Positions 43,245 to 57,781 of a stretch of 64,000 nucleotides of DNA are shown piece after piece. Position 1 is the first letter of the stretch. Each line of letters opens with the position of its first letter. The stretch comes from Thermothelomyces thermophilus ATCC 42464 (Eukaryota; Ascomycota; Sordariomycetes; Sordariales; Chaetomiaceae): positions 62,001 through 126,000 of the forward strand of contig NC_016477.1 in assembly GCF_000226095.1 (NCBI RefSeq), written 5' to 3'. A model generated the notes under the pieces. It had not been told where the DNA came from. It was given only the letters and a program-made list of their open reading frames with translations, and ran no database searches. Made by a program: the position numbers and the translations under genes.

Positions 43245-46069
43245 TACCCCCTAGTTAAGTGTGGTAGTTGCTTTAACTGCTTATTGTAATGTTATTTCTG
43301 GTGTTATATCTTATATTATACCTTCCTTGACTAATTATTCTAGGCGTCTACTTTCTTAATTTAGTAATTTTAAAAGAATTAAAGATATTTAAGCGATTCT
43401 TCTAAAATAGTAATTTAAATATTATTACTATTATAATAATAATAATACTAATAATAATAGTAATAATAACTATAATAATAATAATAGTAATAATAATAGT
43501 AAAATAGTACCTTTTATACCTAAATTAGAGAATAGCTTACTAGCTATATCTATTATATCCATTATAGCCTTAGTTAAGCTTAGTAAGTCTTCTATTACTA
43601 CTTCTAGTTTAGCTAGGGCTACTATAGCTAGTAGGTTAGTACCTATACCTATTATATCTTAGAAGCGTAAACATACTAATAGTAAGTTGCTATAAGTGCT
43701 CCTATTTACTCTATTTATTTAATTTTCTTTAATTCTATTGCTAATTTTATAATTTTCTATTAAATCCATCGATTTTAAGTGATTCTAGCGATTTTTCGTT
43801 ATTTCTTTATTATATAGTTTCGCTTTATAGTTTCCTAGTCGAAAAGTCGACTTCGATTATAGTTTCTAAGCGCTATACTAATCGTTTCTAAGTCTTACAA
43901 GCTAACAGATTATAGTACGGTTAATGCTCTCGAGCTTTAGAAGGTCTCTTATAATATATATATATACTTGGCATTAGCTAGTCGTTCTCTTAGCAAATGT
44001 TATAATCATTCCGGCCCTGGCTCCTATTGTTATTATTATTACCATAGTGGTTATAAGTGTTTTAAGATATACGTCCCTTGCTTATTAGTAACTAATCGCT
44101 TCTACTATGCTCTTACTAACTAAAATGTTAGTCCTTCCTCTTACGTTAAAGTAACTCTAGCTTTAACTAAGGTACTACTAGAGGGTGCTAAGGCCTCTAT
44201 AAGTGTCTAGACCCTACCCCTTATATAATAGTAATGCTTAGATGGAGTAAGACACTAGTCTAATGTCTTTAGGAGCTTAGGATAGCATTTTAGGTACTAG
44301 TAAGCGCCTTAGTTTATTTTGCTTTTTTTTAATTTAATCAGTTTTCTTTACTTTTCCACTTATATAAGCCTATAACTAATATTTTAGAGATTAAGGAGCG
44401 CTCTCTATCGCTCGAACGCTTATTAGCCAAGTCATTTTATAAGCCTATCTACTAGCATTTGACTAATTAGTAGGTATACTACTTTGAACGCTCCTTTTAT
44501 AACTTCCTAGCATAGCCATAAGTTATAGATATCTACGTACCATAGGTAAGTATTAATACGTTTATTCTCTATAACTATTAGTTAAATAGTTTGCTAATTG
44601 TCGTAGCGTATCTTCCAGGGCTTGCCGAGATCGAAAGCGATATCTTCGAATAGCCTCTTAAGCGCTATAATCTCTCTTACTACAAGAGAGAGCGTTAGAA
44701 GTTCTACTTTAGTACTAGACGTTATAACGGTATTCTAGCGCGACGCTTTCTACGTAATAGGTCCTCTAAATAAGAAGATAATATACCCCTATAACGAATA
44801 CCGTATATCTAGATCGTCTATATACGATACGTCTCTAGCTATTAGAAGCATTAGATCATCTAGCGCTTACTCTTTGCTATACTAAATTAATAGGTAAGAA
44901 GTCCTATATAGATATCTTACAACTTGCCTTGCTTCTAACAAGTGGTCTAGACTTAGGTTAGTTAGATATTAAGATAGTACTATATAAGTATATGTTACGT
45001 TAGGTCGTAATATTACTATATAATATAGGATTAAGCCTATAAGCTCCTAGTATTCCTTAATCTATATATTAATAGCCGTCCCTTCGAACTTCTTAAGTTC
45101 TTTATAGCTTAAGGGAGTAGGCCTGAAAGCGCTAGGTACGTCTAACCTAAACCGCTTTACTACCTTCTTAATATACTAATTGTAGACAAGCTAGACTTTA
45201 CGTATAGATCTATCTTAAATTACTGTAATCCCGAGAAACTAGCTAATATCCCCCTACTTATAGACGTTATAACGAGCTTTGATTCCTTCTATTATATACT
45301 TAGCGGCTATAGCGTTCTTTTAATAGAAAGAGATAAAGAAGTCATTAATATAGAAGTATAATACGTTTATCTTAGCTTAGAAATAGACATTTCTCCTCCT
45401 CTAAAGGCTATAAGCTAAGCTTAGAAAGCATTTTATAGAACTCCTTATACTATAGAAGCGGTAAATCCCTTAAGCTATATAGGGCTTATAGGAGTTCTAT
45501 ATACTTTCCTAGCTATTTAAAGCCTTCTAGAAGTTTATAGATAATAGGGTCATTTTCTAGCCTTTTTACGTTAAGGAATACTTATACTATATCGAACTAT
45601 TTAACTTTAAGATCGAAATACACTATAAGCGCTATTATCATTTGGAATGTTTATATCGCTAGTATAGCAGTATATATATTCTCTAGACTGCTTGTATCTT
45701 ATAGATTACTATATATATATATTTACGACTTATACTTCTTCAGGAATCCGTCCTTATTAAACTTATATATAAATACCTACTTTAATAGTATAGGTTATAC
45801 TTTTACCTACTTATAAGGGATGACTTTCTACGTTCCCTTACTTTCTAAGTTATATATCTTGTCTCTAGTAGCTTCTTTAAACTATTCTTTTAATAGGTAG
45901 TTATATAGATCCTTTTAGTTATTAGGTAATTAGACAAGTTCATTAATATACTAATATAGCTTATTTAGAGATATTCCTAGGCACATAGTATCTTTCTATT
46001 ATACTATAGCTATAAATACCATTAGACTAGGGCTAGAAGTTTTTAATATGACTAGAGGGACATAGGGTA

Positions 46070-46510
46070 CAGTTTCATTTTTCCGGTTCCATAGAGCTTT
46101 GCTATATACGATAGGCATAAATAGGGATTGCCTATCTAGGGGCACTAGACAGATAGACAAGGACAACAGATGGCTTTTAACACTCGTTTGCTCTAATAGA
46201 TCTAAGTGACGGGATGTAGTTCTTCTTTCTTTTGTAAGTTAGGGTATCTTTTTCCACGTAAGTAGACTCTTCTACGTCTATCCAAAGGGACATCGTTATC
46301 GCTACCTTCGCTTCTATTGTTGTTATCGTCCGGATGGTCGGACTTGCCTACTGTGACCGCGAATACTCAGATGCCCTAGACATTTTGAGCCGAGGCTCCT
46401 CCCTATCTGACCAGACGGAGGTTAGGTTCTGGAGGTGCTAAGTAGTGCCCTAAAGGGTTGGCACTAGCTCACTATATATAGTATTCTCGTGCTCTGGTCG
46501 TCTAGGCAAG
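46070..46510. other. Less AT-shifted island within the copia-type fossil
   Basis: This segment between the reverse transcriptase and integrase remnants keeps many CG-containing words and balanced composition, unlike the sequence on either side. It may be a short foreign insertion, or a part of the element's spacer that escaped mutation. I could not find terminal repeats or a target duplication around it. Confidence 0.45.
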
Positions 46511-48801
46511 CTTCCTATTAATTAGGCAGGTAAGCTATATAAAACTGCTAGAACTCTAGAGTAATAGTTCGAAAGGAGTAGTTATAATTGACTCTCTCTC
46601 GATAGTATAGTCTTTCGCTCGACTGTATAGGAGCCTGTAGCTATAAAGCCTTCCTCCTATCTCTACCTCTCTATATAGGAGGTTACCGATTTGTTTCTTC
46701 TTTGTCTACTCGCTCTAGAGGATACGCTAGCTAATCCGGACTTTGCTTAGTATTTTATTCCTCCTAATCCTATACTTAGGAAGATATATTAGTAGTATTG
46801 TCCCTAGCTTCTAGCTCTTCCGCTAACTTATTATATATGTTAGATATATCCATAGAAGGCACTTCTCCCTTCTATAGGGGATCTTCCCTGCTCTCCTAAG
46901 CTACTAGTTAGCTAGCTAGAGTATTAGGAGGCCCTAAGTCTAAACCTTTATCTTAATAGTAAGCTCTTTCTTCTACTAGTATGGAGTATACTAACGTAGG
47001 CTTAGATATATATTTAGGGGTTAAAAGCCCTCTAAAGCTCTTCATCTACTTAGTAAGTTCTTCTGTTGCTCCCTCTTAAACTATAGGTGGCTAAGAAGCT
47101 ATTGGTTTAGCTATAGGCTACATTTCCAAGAGCTCTTCCCTTACCTTCGAGTCTTAACCTTATTATTAGAGAGGTTCTTCTATCGTTAGACTTATCTATA
47201 ATAAGGGCTAAATTATGATAATAGAGTCCTATATAGGTTAATAGGTCTACTCTAATACTTACTAGAGAAACTAACTATCCTAGGAATCCTTGCCTAGGTT
47301 AAAAAGATTAACTTTATAACTTAGGATAGTAATAGGTTGTTCTTTTAGTTATATCTCCTCTAGGTAAAAGAACATCTTCTTATTAAAGCGAACGTTATAA
47401 GTTATAATGACCTTATTAAGCTTAGATATCTAGATATAGTAAATATTGGATATATAATATCTTATAAAATACCTTATTAGTCTATATAATAGCACTTTAA
47501 AGTCCTTTATATATCTATTTACTTCCCTATCCCTATAGAGGATATATACCTTATACTTATATATAAAGAAACTACTCTAATCTAGGTATAAGTCATTAGT
47601 CATTATAATTATAAATCCAGGTTTATATTAGTAAAAATATTATTTAAACTAGGAGTATAGTATCTCGTTAGGGCTTTTAAATTCATAAGCTTTGCTTAAA
47701 CTAATTAAATATAGGTATACTATAGCTTATATACTTTCTAACTAGAGCTTCTTGGGTAGATTCGCTCTATTTATTATCTTAATTAAGTATAAGATCAGTT
47801 CTTACCCTACTTGCTTAGCCAGTCCGTTAGGTTTATAAGTATATGCCGGCGATAGTTTAAGATCGATACCGCTCTCTATTAGCTATATTTAGTACTATAA
47901 AGGCGCTTGCCTTACGAGACTAATTATCGTAATATCGTTATCCTACTTAATCTTATAGATAGTAAGCCTATACTAACGTCTTACCTAGCTCTCGAAGTTC
48001 TAAATAACTCTTAAGATCTCCTCTAATATCTTTGTTATTAATAGAAAAGGGAATAGCTTACTATTATACTCGTTAACGATTATAAGTAACTAGCGTAATC
48101 TATTAATTGCTTCCAGGAAGTCAAAAAGATCCCATATAACGCGTTAGAACGGATAGGCTGACTTTTGTTTAGGTAGTCTTCTTAAGATAACCTTCCTAGT
48201 ATAAGTACAAGTATAGCTCTTGTACTTAATATATACTATCCCTTTAATCTTGACGTTCCTAGCTTTATTAATAAGTACTCTTAATGCTTCTAGACTAAGG
48301 TATCCTACCTTTAAGTGCTAGAGTTCCTTAGTATCCTCCCTTATAGTAAAGGAAGCTTATATATACGACCTCCTCCCCTATATAATGAACATACTCTAGA
48401 AAGATATTCGGGTATTAACTAAACCTATATTACTAATTATCATATAGCTTAGAAAGCTTAAGTAGTAAGAAAGCGGCTTATATTTAAGGAAAGTAAGGTC
48501 ATACCTATATTCTAACTTTCTAAGGATAATATTTTTCTCTAGCGTTCTATACTATAATAAGTAATCTAGACTATAGTATTATACTCCTACCTTAAGTAGC
48601 AGAGTCTCTAGAATGATATTTATATAGAATCCTTTGATGATAGCGATATCCTAAAGTATTAGACTCTCTATATATAGACTATACAGTCTGTTTAGAGCAT
48701 TCTCGATAATCTAAGTTCCTTTTCTACTTATAGGAAATATCATTATATCTACTTCTATAAACTCTAGCTTATTAAGCTTAATAAAGGACCTAGGAATAAG
48801 G

Positions 48802-48806
48802 AACTT
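48802..48806. repeat. Target site duplication AACTT, left copy
   Basis: Matches AACTT at 56336-56340 exactly, flanking the inner LTR element. Confidence 0.9.
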
Positions 48807-49228
48807 TGTGACGAACCTAGCTCAGACTTCTTCTAAAAGGGTTCAGACGAAGGTAGATTGAGCGGGACAGGCAGGCAGGTCGTCTAAGGGATTCGGTAAA
48901 GCCAAAGGGTTCACAACAATACTTAGAGTTGTCTCTTACAATAATCAGCAATGCTTAGTATAAGTACTGTGATTGTGATTATTACCACTGGTAAACTCCC
49001 AGAGTCCACTATAACGAGTGACTATCTACATGTATATATAATCCTAGGATCACTCTTTATCTAGTGATCCTTTGTCGTCTAGATCACGGCTGCGATAGTG
49101 ATCCTATAGCGTATAGATCACTTTGCTAAGCGTGATCCTTTCCTGATTAGTCCGTTCGTACCTGCTGTCCTATTGGCTTGTTAGGGAAGGTAGCTTAGGC
49201 GGCGTCCTATATGTATATTTCCGTGATA
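48807..49228 (-). repeat. Left LTR of the gypsy-type element (3' LTR)
   Basis: 422 bp, same length as 55914-56335. Its internal GATCAC/GTGATC words are repeated several times (about 49049-49140). Confidence 0.92.
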
Positions 49229-52200
49229 CGATGCCCCTTCTTTAAGGCTTTCGACCCGAAAGCCTATCTTAGGCCGTTTTAAATAGCGCTAATAACCCTT
49301 AGTAAGTTGTCTCCTGTATTTCCCTCTTTCTTCTGTATACTACTAATAATATATCTTGTATAGCGAAGCGTTTAATAAAAAGGTCTGTAAAGACCAAGGA
49401 GCGTATTGCCCTGGCTGCTACTATTAACGAGCTAGGGTTTGAAGTGATGCCTTGTTCTTTTTACTTTTCTCGCGGCCTCTGCTGCCGTATAATAGAGAGT
49501 TCTTCTCGTTATAGCGAATGTGTTCGTTATAGGAGGTTATATAACGGTTCTAGGGTTCTAGTCTCGTCTTGTCGGTGTTCCCTTGTTAATGTATTTTTCC
49601 TATACTAACTTCTGTAGTATCCTATATTGTAGACGAATCGAAGCGCCTTGACCGATTAGAATAAGATGCTGAGGAGGCTCTCCGTGCCGACCGTAATTCG
49701 TTGGCAAAAGCGTAGCGTCGTCTAGACAAGTCTCTAGCTCGTTTAGACTGCATTTGTCGTCAAAAGCGATCGTTATTATCTCGAGGATCAGAGATGGTTT
49801 GCCAGGGTCTTATGTCTTTGGATGAATTGGAAGAGGTAGAGTAACAAGAATTAGGGGCGGTTCTAGGTATGTAACTTAATAGTAATATTGACGTTATTAA
49901 TTAGGGCGCTGTCTTCGATTCTGTCCTAGGTTTTCCTTTAGTCGATCTAGGTTCTGCTAGTAGAACTATTCTAGTTTCTTAGGGTAGTTCAAATTCTTAA
50001 CTAGTTCCTATGAGTTATCTTCTAGTCCAAAATCAAACCATTTAACTAGATACTATAGTTCCCTATTGATAATACATGAATTTAGAATTTCTTCGATGTC
50101 CTATTCTTCCTCTTTGTCCTTTGCTTTGATATTCGTAGCGATTTTGACGTTCTTCGGCGCTGGTTTGAGAAGTAAAATATAAAAAACATCTGTCCGTAAT
50201 TGCATAGATAACGGTAACGATAGTCGGTAGTTAGATATCGAAATTCGTTCCTTGATAACGAAGGGTCCGACCTTTTTAAAGTCTAGCTTCGTACTTAGTC
50301 GTTTAGTTTGTAAGTTTTGTACGATTAGGTAGACTTTGTTTCCCCTCTCTAGGCAAGGTCCCTTAAGCCTATGTTTGTCGTAATAGTTCTTTATTCTAGT
50401 TCTAACAAATTCGAGTTCCTTTTTGAGTTTCTTATATATTATGTATATTTGTTTTACTTTAACTACTGCTCTTAGCACTGTGACCTCTAGTCCTTGCCTA
50501 AGGTCTACTTTATATCTATAGTTCGCGAAGAACGGTGTGACTTTAGTTGTTTCCGTTAGCGTCGTGTTATAAGCGAGTTATACTGTTAGCAATAGCATGA
50601 CCTAGTCGTCTTACTAGTAGTTAATATAAGAGCGGAGATACTGCTTGACAACTTGGTTTAGTCGCTCCGTTTGTCTATCGGTCTATAAGTAATATGCTGT
50701 TAATAGCTTGCTATTGACGCCTAATCGTTATATTAACGCTTACTAGAACTTTAATATGAACTTGGTATCTCTGTCGGTGATCTATTCTTATGGCCAAGCG
50801 TGTACTAATGTGACTTGCTGATAGATTACGTCTACCAGCTGTTCTGCTATCTAGGACTCCTTATAGGGAAAGAAATATACCTACTTAGTCAGGCAATCTA
50901 CTATAATAAGAATACTATTATAAGTTACTCCTATAGCTATATCCTTAGATTCTAGTAGCTTCGTAATAAAGTCTATCGTAACTAAGCTCTATGGTTTATT
51001 AGCTGTTAGCAGTGGCTAAAGTAGCCTATACGGCTTATATTGTGCCGTTTTGCTTTAGTTACAAATGTCGTAGTTCCATATAACTTCCTTAACTTATATC
51101 GTTAACTATAGAAAGTTATAATATTTCTTAACTTGTACGACAGTCTTTATAACTCCTTTGTATCTTCCGAGTTTTGACTCGTGGAGTTCTCGAATCATTC
51201 GTAGCTGTTGATCTTTGTCGTAGATATATGCTTTGCCTCGGTACCAGAGTTTCCTATCTTTTTCTTTCACTTTATCAGGTACTAATAGTCCGGGTGCTAC
51301 TTAATATTATACCTCGTTAATCCTTTCTTCTCGAAAGATTATATAATATTCTAGGAACAAGTCAAGTAGATTATCTTTTATAGGTGTCTACGTTTCGTAA
51401 TATAGCGTTCTGTCTATTTGTTCCTTAAATAACGGTAGTGTTATTTCTGTTCGTCCTTCTATATAATCCGTTCGTCGGCTTAAGGCATCTGCTTGTATGT
51501 TCTCTTTGCCTTTCTTGTAGCAGATCTTAAAATTGAATTCTATAAGGAATTCTGCCTATTGTATTTGTCGTCTGTTAAGCTCCTTTGTCATTATAAAGTA
51601 TCGCAAATTCTTATAATCTATATATACTTGTACTAGTTTAATTATATTACTAAGGTATAATTGCTATTCCTTAAAAGCTTCGATAATTGCAAATAGTTCC
51701 TTATTATAGATCAAATAATTAAGACGTAGTCTATCGAGCTTCTTTAAAAAGAAGGCTATAGGATATAGCTTCCCTTATTCGTCTCGTTATCCTAATTGTC
51801 CTCCGATAGCATAGTCTGAAGCGTCCGTTTCCACCTTAAATGGCTTCTTAGGGTCTAGTAGCACTAGTACTAGATCTTTAGTAATGGCATCACGGATCTA
51901 CGTAAATGCTTGCTTATATTGCTCTTCCTATTAGAATTTAGCGTTCTTCTTAGTAAGTTTATACAAAGGTCGTACGATCGCTCTAAAGTTCCTAATGAAC
52001 ATCTAGTAAAAGTTCGTAAACCCGATGAAACTTCGTACTTCTGTGACTGATATCGGTTATAGCTAATTCTTAATAGCTTTAATCTTTAAAGGTTCTATCT
52101 AGATTTGTCCTAGGGATATTTCGTATCCCAAAAACACCGTTTTCCTAATATGGAATTCGCTCTTTTCCTTGTTAACTAATAGCTTGTACGTATATAACAC

Positions 52201-55200
52201 GTCTAGTACTACTTTTATATACTTCCGGTGTTTATCTATCGTTTTGGAGAAGATAAGTATGTCGTCGAGATAACATACTATAAATTTGTCAAGAAAGGAT
52301 CAGATAGCTTGATTAATCAGGGCTTAGAACGTTGCCGGCGTATTTGTAAGTCCGAATAGCATGACGAGGTACTTATAGTGGCTATAGGGTATCCTAAAGG
52401 CCGTTTTCCACTCGTCGCCTTCTTTGATCTATATATAATTATAGGCTAATGGCAAGTTAAGATACGTGAAATATTAGGCTCTTACTAACTAATCTCGGAG
52501 CTATAAGATTAGCGGTAATAGGTATCGGTTTTTTACGGTCTGTTCGTTAAGTTACCAATAATCGATATATAACCGTAGCTTTCCATCTTTCTTAGGCACA
52601 AATAGGATTAGGTAGCCTGCTAACGATGTCAACAGGCAGATATATCCTCTTCGAAGGTTCTCCTCCAAGTATCGCTTAAGTTCTTCGTTCTATGTCTAGC
52701 TTGTATAGTAAATCTTAAAGAACTTTAGTCGTACTCCTTCTTTAAGCTTAATCTCGTAATCCTATAGGCCGTATTCTAGTAATCCTTCTAGATACTTCGG
52801 TTCGAATGCTAGGTGTCCTTCGTATTCCTTTGGTACTTTCCTAGTCTCGTCTCGTTTCTCGATTTTCTAATAATATACGAACTTAGTTCTATTTATGGCG
52901 ATGCTAGCGATTTCTCCTATCTTAACCTACTACTCTAGTTATAGTGCTCTATATTCGTTAATAGAGAGAATAGCTATCGGCGGTTTAGCTTGTTCCTCCT
53001 ATCGTAACGTCGGTGTCGTTATACCGCTTCTTCTAGAGTCTATAGTAATCTGCCTGCCACTATCCGTCTTTTGTAGTAGATCTATAGGATATGTCTTCCC
53101 CTAAGCATCGTCTGCTTGCGATCCTTGCGCGCTTCCTATCTTGCTAGTCGAATATAACTCTGTTTAGGGTCGTAGGTAGCTACTATTCTTCTAGCTAATG
53201 TCTAGGTCATAGTCTTTATACTATAGTAACCCTAATATTATATCTTTATCGTTACCTATATCTACGATACTAAATATGACTACTATAGTCTTCCCTACTA
53301 TAGTAATATCGATCGGTTTAGTCTCCCTATATACCTATTATATTGGAAATGGCCCTTTGACTATACTATACTTCTGCTTCATTCTCTAGGGTATCCGTAG
53401 CTAATTTATAAGTATTAGCGAAATTAGGTTTATCTCTACTCTACTATCTACTAGTACAAGCATTTCGTGCTATTTCCATTATACTATTATCTATAATCGC
53501 TTGTCTTGCCGCTATCGTCCAAAGATTATGGCGATTTCCTATATTTCTACTAAGAGGTCTTGATATAGTAGTTTCTTACGCCAGTTCCTCCTGTACTACG
53601 CTACTACTCGCTGCTATATAGGCGTTAATGGTTTTTAGGCCCCTCGAAAGGCCCTAACCCGTTTCCTAGGTTAGTACTAACCTCTTCGGTTGTTCGGCTA
53701 ATAGTAGCTTTATTAATTATACTTATTTCTATAAGCTATTAAGTACTTATAGCTTCCTACTATTAGGTCTATTTTGCTTTTCGTCGTATATGCCATAGCT
53801 TCATCCGAAGCTCTTAGATCCGCGATTTCTTTTCGTCTGTATGGTAGAGGCAGTCGTTACTCCGGCACGAGTCCTATATGTCTCGTCCTGTTCCGTAGTG
53901 CCTAGGCCAAGCTCGTTTTAGAACTACCATAATGCCTTCTAGGTCGCGGGCTTCGATCTTCCAGAGCAATTCGGCCGCTCTATTTCCTGTATCATAGACC
54001 CATTCTATAGGGCGGAGGCTTCTGTCCTCATTTCCTTGTCGGGTCGGCTAGTGATTATTTTCGAATTTGTCGCGAAAGTGGTATTGGCATTTGTGTAACA
54101 TACACTGGAACTAGGGCACTTGTATATATGCCTCGTGTCGCGGGTATAGTTGTATAGCATTGCCTAGAAGGTATTAAAACTCTTTTCTAAATCCTTCCTA
54201 CTATATATAGACTATAGATACTCTAATGCTAAGGTAGGAGTGTTTCTTCTAATAGCTTTCCTACATACGCTTATCTTTTCTGCGGTTTGTATATATAAAC
54301 TAGTACTTAGGGTTTTATACGTCGTGGCTAAGTTACTAATTGTTAGAATACTCGGCGTAGCTATCGGGCCTATCGTATGTTATAGGCTGTTTTCCTTTGA
54401 TAGTTTCTATGATACGTCAGAGTTCCCTTATTTCGTCCTATATTCTATTGCTCTACTAGGTAAGTCAGATCAAGCGTCTATCCTATTTACGTAGTTCCGT
54501 ATTAAGCTAGAAAATTTTATTATAATACTATTCGATCTATTCCTAGAGGAATAGAACATTAGGTCTAGGTCTTTTGATTCCTTAGATATTGGTTGTCTAC
54601 GATCTATCCTACCTCTATATAACCGTAAAACCCTACTATCTTAAGGCTAGGAGAATCGAAATTAGTAGTACATACTCTCCTACCATATCCTATTTAGCAA
54701 GACCTGTCTCTAGGTCTATAATGACCAATTCGGAGTACGATGCTTGTTCGTCTTTACCATTATCGTCGTATCCGAGACTATCTATGTCGCTATCCCTATC
54801 TTTATAGCTTATAGCTACTACTTCGATGACGTCCTTGGTGGTTTCGTCAATAGCCGTAATTTCCTTCCTAGGGGTTAGTTTCTATTCTTTCTTTAGGCTC
54901 CGGCATTCTTGCTTATAATGCCCTTTCTTTCTATAGTTATAGTAGGTAGCATTAGACTTGTCTTTGGTCGTCTTCTTCTAGTCCTGCTTTTACGTTACGT
55001 CTACATTTATAGCTCCGGGGTACGTCCCGTACGAGGTACTGACGTATACTTGCTTTTTCTTGTCGTTAGCCTTAACCGTGGTTCCGTTCATTTGTCCTCG
55101 TTTCTACTACTCTTATATATAGAGTCGATTATCGATTCTAATAGCCTATATGATATATTCGTCTAGAGTCTTAGGCCGGTCGTACTTATATAGCTTGTCT

Positions 55201-55913
55201 TTGACCTTTTCCTTTAAGCCGTTATAGAATAGTTATATCAACGCCTTGTTATTAAGCTAAGACTTGAATATGTCCTATCTAAACTACACGGTATAGGAGG
55301 CTACTAACTTAGTCTATCAGAGATTGGCGAGTCTTTCTTATATATAAATCTTTTCGTCTTTATCGCTAAAAACCTTCTAAAGCTCTTCTTCGAAACGGTC
55401 GTAAGATCGGAAGACTGCCTATGTAAACGTATCTTGGTCATCTTCGTCTTCCTTAGTAAGATAGTCGTTCTATATAGGCTCGAACTATCTAAGTGCCTTA
55501 CCCTCTAATCTTATAGCTATATAGAGAACTTTGGCTTTGTTATCTAGAAACTTATCATTATTAAGCCAGAAGTAGGATTAGAGGTTTATTAGGAATCCTA
55601 TAAGATCCTCCTTAGTTCCTCTATATTTGCTAGATAGTTTAATCTTAATATAACTCGCTTTAGTAGTCTCGAGTACTTCGATTTTAATATAAGCCTCGTT
55701 AACTAGTTTCTATAAGTACTTTTTACTGTTCTTAAGTTCTTTAATTCGGGCTTAAGTAACCTTATCTCTCTAGTCTAACTCCTAGATCTGCTACTAGAGT
55801 TAACCGATCTAGGCAAGCAGCTGTTCGGCCGTAACGTTAGTAGCTATATCGATATCGAGGTCAAGGTCACCTCCGTTCTAAACCATGACAGAACAAAGGG
55901 AGTGGTAATAACG

Positions 55914-56335
55914 TGTAACGAACCTAGCTTAGACTTCTTCTAAAAGGGTTTAGACGAAGGTAGATTAAGCGAGACAGGCAGGCAGGTCGTCTAAGGGATT
56001 CGGTAAAGCTAAAGGGTTTATAATAACACTTAGAGTTGTCTCTTATAGTAATTAGCAATGCTTGGTATAAGTATTGTGATTATGATTATTACTATTAGTA
56101 AACTCTTAGAGTCTACTATAACGAGTGACTATCTATATATATATATAATCCTAGGATTACTCTTTATCTAGTGATCCTTTGTTGTCTGGATCACGGCTGT
56201 AATAGTGATCCTATAGCGTATAGATCACTTTGCTAAGCGTGATCCTTTCCTGATTAGTCCGTTCGTGCCTGCTGTCCTATTGGCTTGTCGGGGAAGGCGG
56301 CTTAGGCGGCGTCCTATATGTATATTTCCGTGACA
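55914..56335 (-). repeat. Right LTR of the gypsy-type element (5' LTR)
   Basis: 422 bp and gap-free against the left copy. On the minus strand it precedes the gag side, so it is the 5' LTR. Confidence 0.92.
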
Positions 56336-56340
56336 AACTT
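56336..56340. repeat. Target site duplication AACTT, right copy
   Basis: Identical to 48802-48806. Confidence 0.9.
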
Positions 56341-57781
56341 CTTATTATTAACTAGATAGGTAGACCTATAAGTATCGACTATAATGCTTTCTAATAGAGG
56401 ATAGCGTTACGTACTAATAGTACTAAATATATAATAGTAGCTTATAAGCTCTCTAAGTAGCTAAGGGTTAATTACCAAAGTATTAAGGGAACTAAGATAT
56501 CTTACCCTTAATTACCTAGAATAGGATAACTCTCTTTACTTAGTAATAAGCTAACTCCTTAGCTTAGCCTATCTTAGTTATTTAAGCTACTTATAAATTC
56601 TTTTATATTCCTTCTTAGAGAGATATATATATTATTTATTACTATATAGGGCTTACCTAGGTATATTATAATCTACTAGATCTTACTTATATCCAGGTCG
56701 CTTATAAGGATATTTATAATCTTTCTAATGAGTCTAGAAGCTCTTTACTTTCTCTTTACTACTCTTTTTAGCTATAGTAAGCTATAGAGTTATAAATATC
56801 GAATATTTCCATAAAATTGCCCCTAAGTTATTATTATTAATAAAGATCTCTATTAGATATATAAGCTTTCTAAGCTCTAGAAGACTCTTGCCTAGGGCGT
56901 CTACTACTTCGGCCTCTCTTCTCTTATATACCACCTAGTCTAGTAAAATTCGTATACCAATAGCGTTAAGGAAGGTAAAGATTCCTTAAGCACCTTATAC
57001 CTCTAGAATATTATACTAGAGCGTTTACTCGAATATAATACTAAATTCCCAGAGCTAGTATTAGGGATTGACTCCTAAGTGCTTAGTAATATCTAGGTAG
57101 GCAACGTACTAAGCTATAATTAGAGTATATATACCTATTTCCAAGAGAGTAATTATATCTTAAAACGCTTATACTATAGCCCTATTATCATTCATACCCC
57201 TTTCTTTCCTAGCTCTAGCTATATAGTAGAGACGCGATTCTATAGTCTTCTTAATCTAGCTTTGGAGTATTATATAATTCCTAGAGTTCTTAGTAGGAAG
57301 AATAATATTAACTTTCTACTACTTATTTAGACTTAAAAGCTCTTTACTAATCTCTTCTATAGTAGGTATATGGTTAGTAAATAGAGTAAAGGTATCTATT
57401 ATGGAGGTAAAAATCCCAGAAGGACTAGATACTAGTATAAGTGCTTTAAGATGCTACTTTCGAACTGCTTTAATAATATTCTCTAGTACTTATTTATAAG
57501 TTAGGTATAGTAGTATCTACTTACTTAGTTTATGATTATCTTCTAAGTTAACCTCCCTTTAGATCTTTAGGAATCTAGCCTTTGACTTAAAAGTACTATA
57601 CTAGGAAGGCTAACTACTAGTATTAATAAGGTATATAGAGTACTTGTTCGAGGACTTAGTCATAGTTAAATACGTTATAAAGTAATAATAAAAGTAAAGT
57701 ATATATATTTATAGAGGAGCAAGCTCTTAACTAGTTAATATTAGTCCAATAGAGGAGTAATTAAGGCATTAGGCTTATAAC

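Larger units (their letters stand above)
48807..56335 (-). mobile_element. Ty3/gypsy LTR retrotransposon fossil nested in the copia-type element
   Basis: 7529 bp bounded by two 422-bp LTRs that begin TGT and end in a CA or TA dinucleotide, with the 5-bp duplication AACTT on each side. Remnants are on the minus strand: gag side near 54-55.9 kb, reverse transcriptase with a readable YLDDIL box near 52.26 kb, RNase H near 51.3-51.8 kb, and the integrase C-terminal module at about 50.1-50.5 kb (GPFVIKERIS region). RT before integrase is the gypsy order. It is broken by many interruptions, though less AT-shifted in places than the host element. The LTRs differ by a few dozen changes, all transitions by eye. 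It inserted after the copia-type element was in place. Confidence 0.92.

Noticed and set aside
43245-57781. CRISPR-like or satellite arrays in the AT-rich block
   Set aside because: Short repeats there are explained by AT-shifted transposon sequence and by the LTR pairs; no regular spacing was seen.
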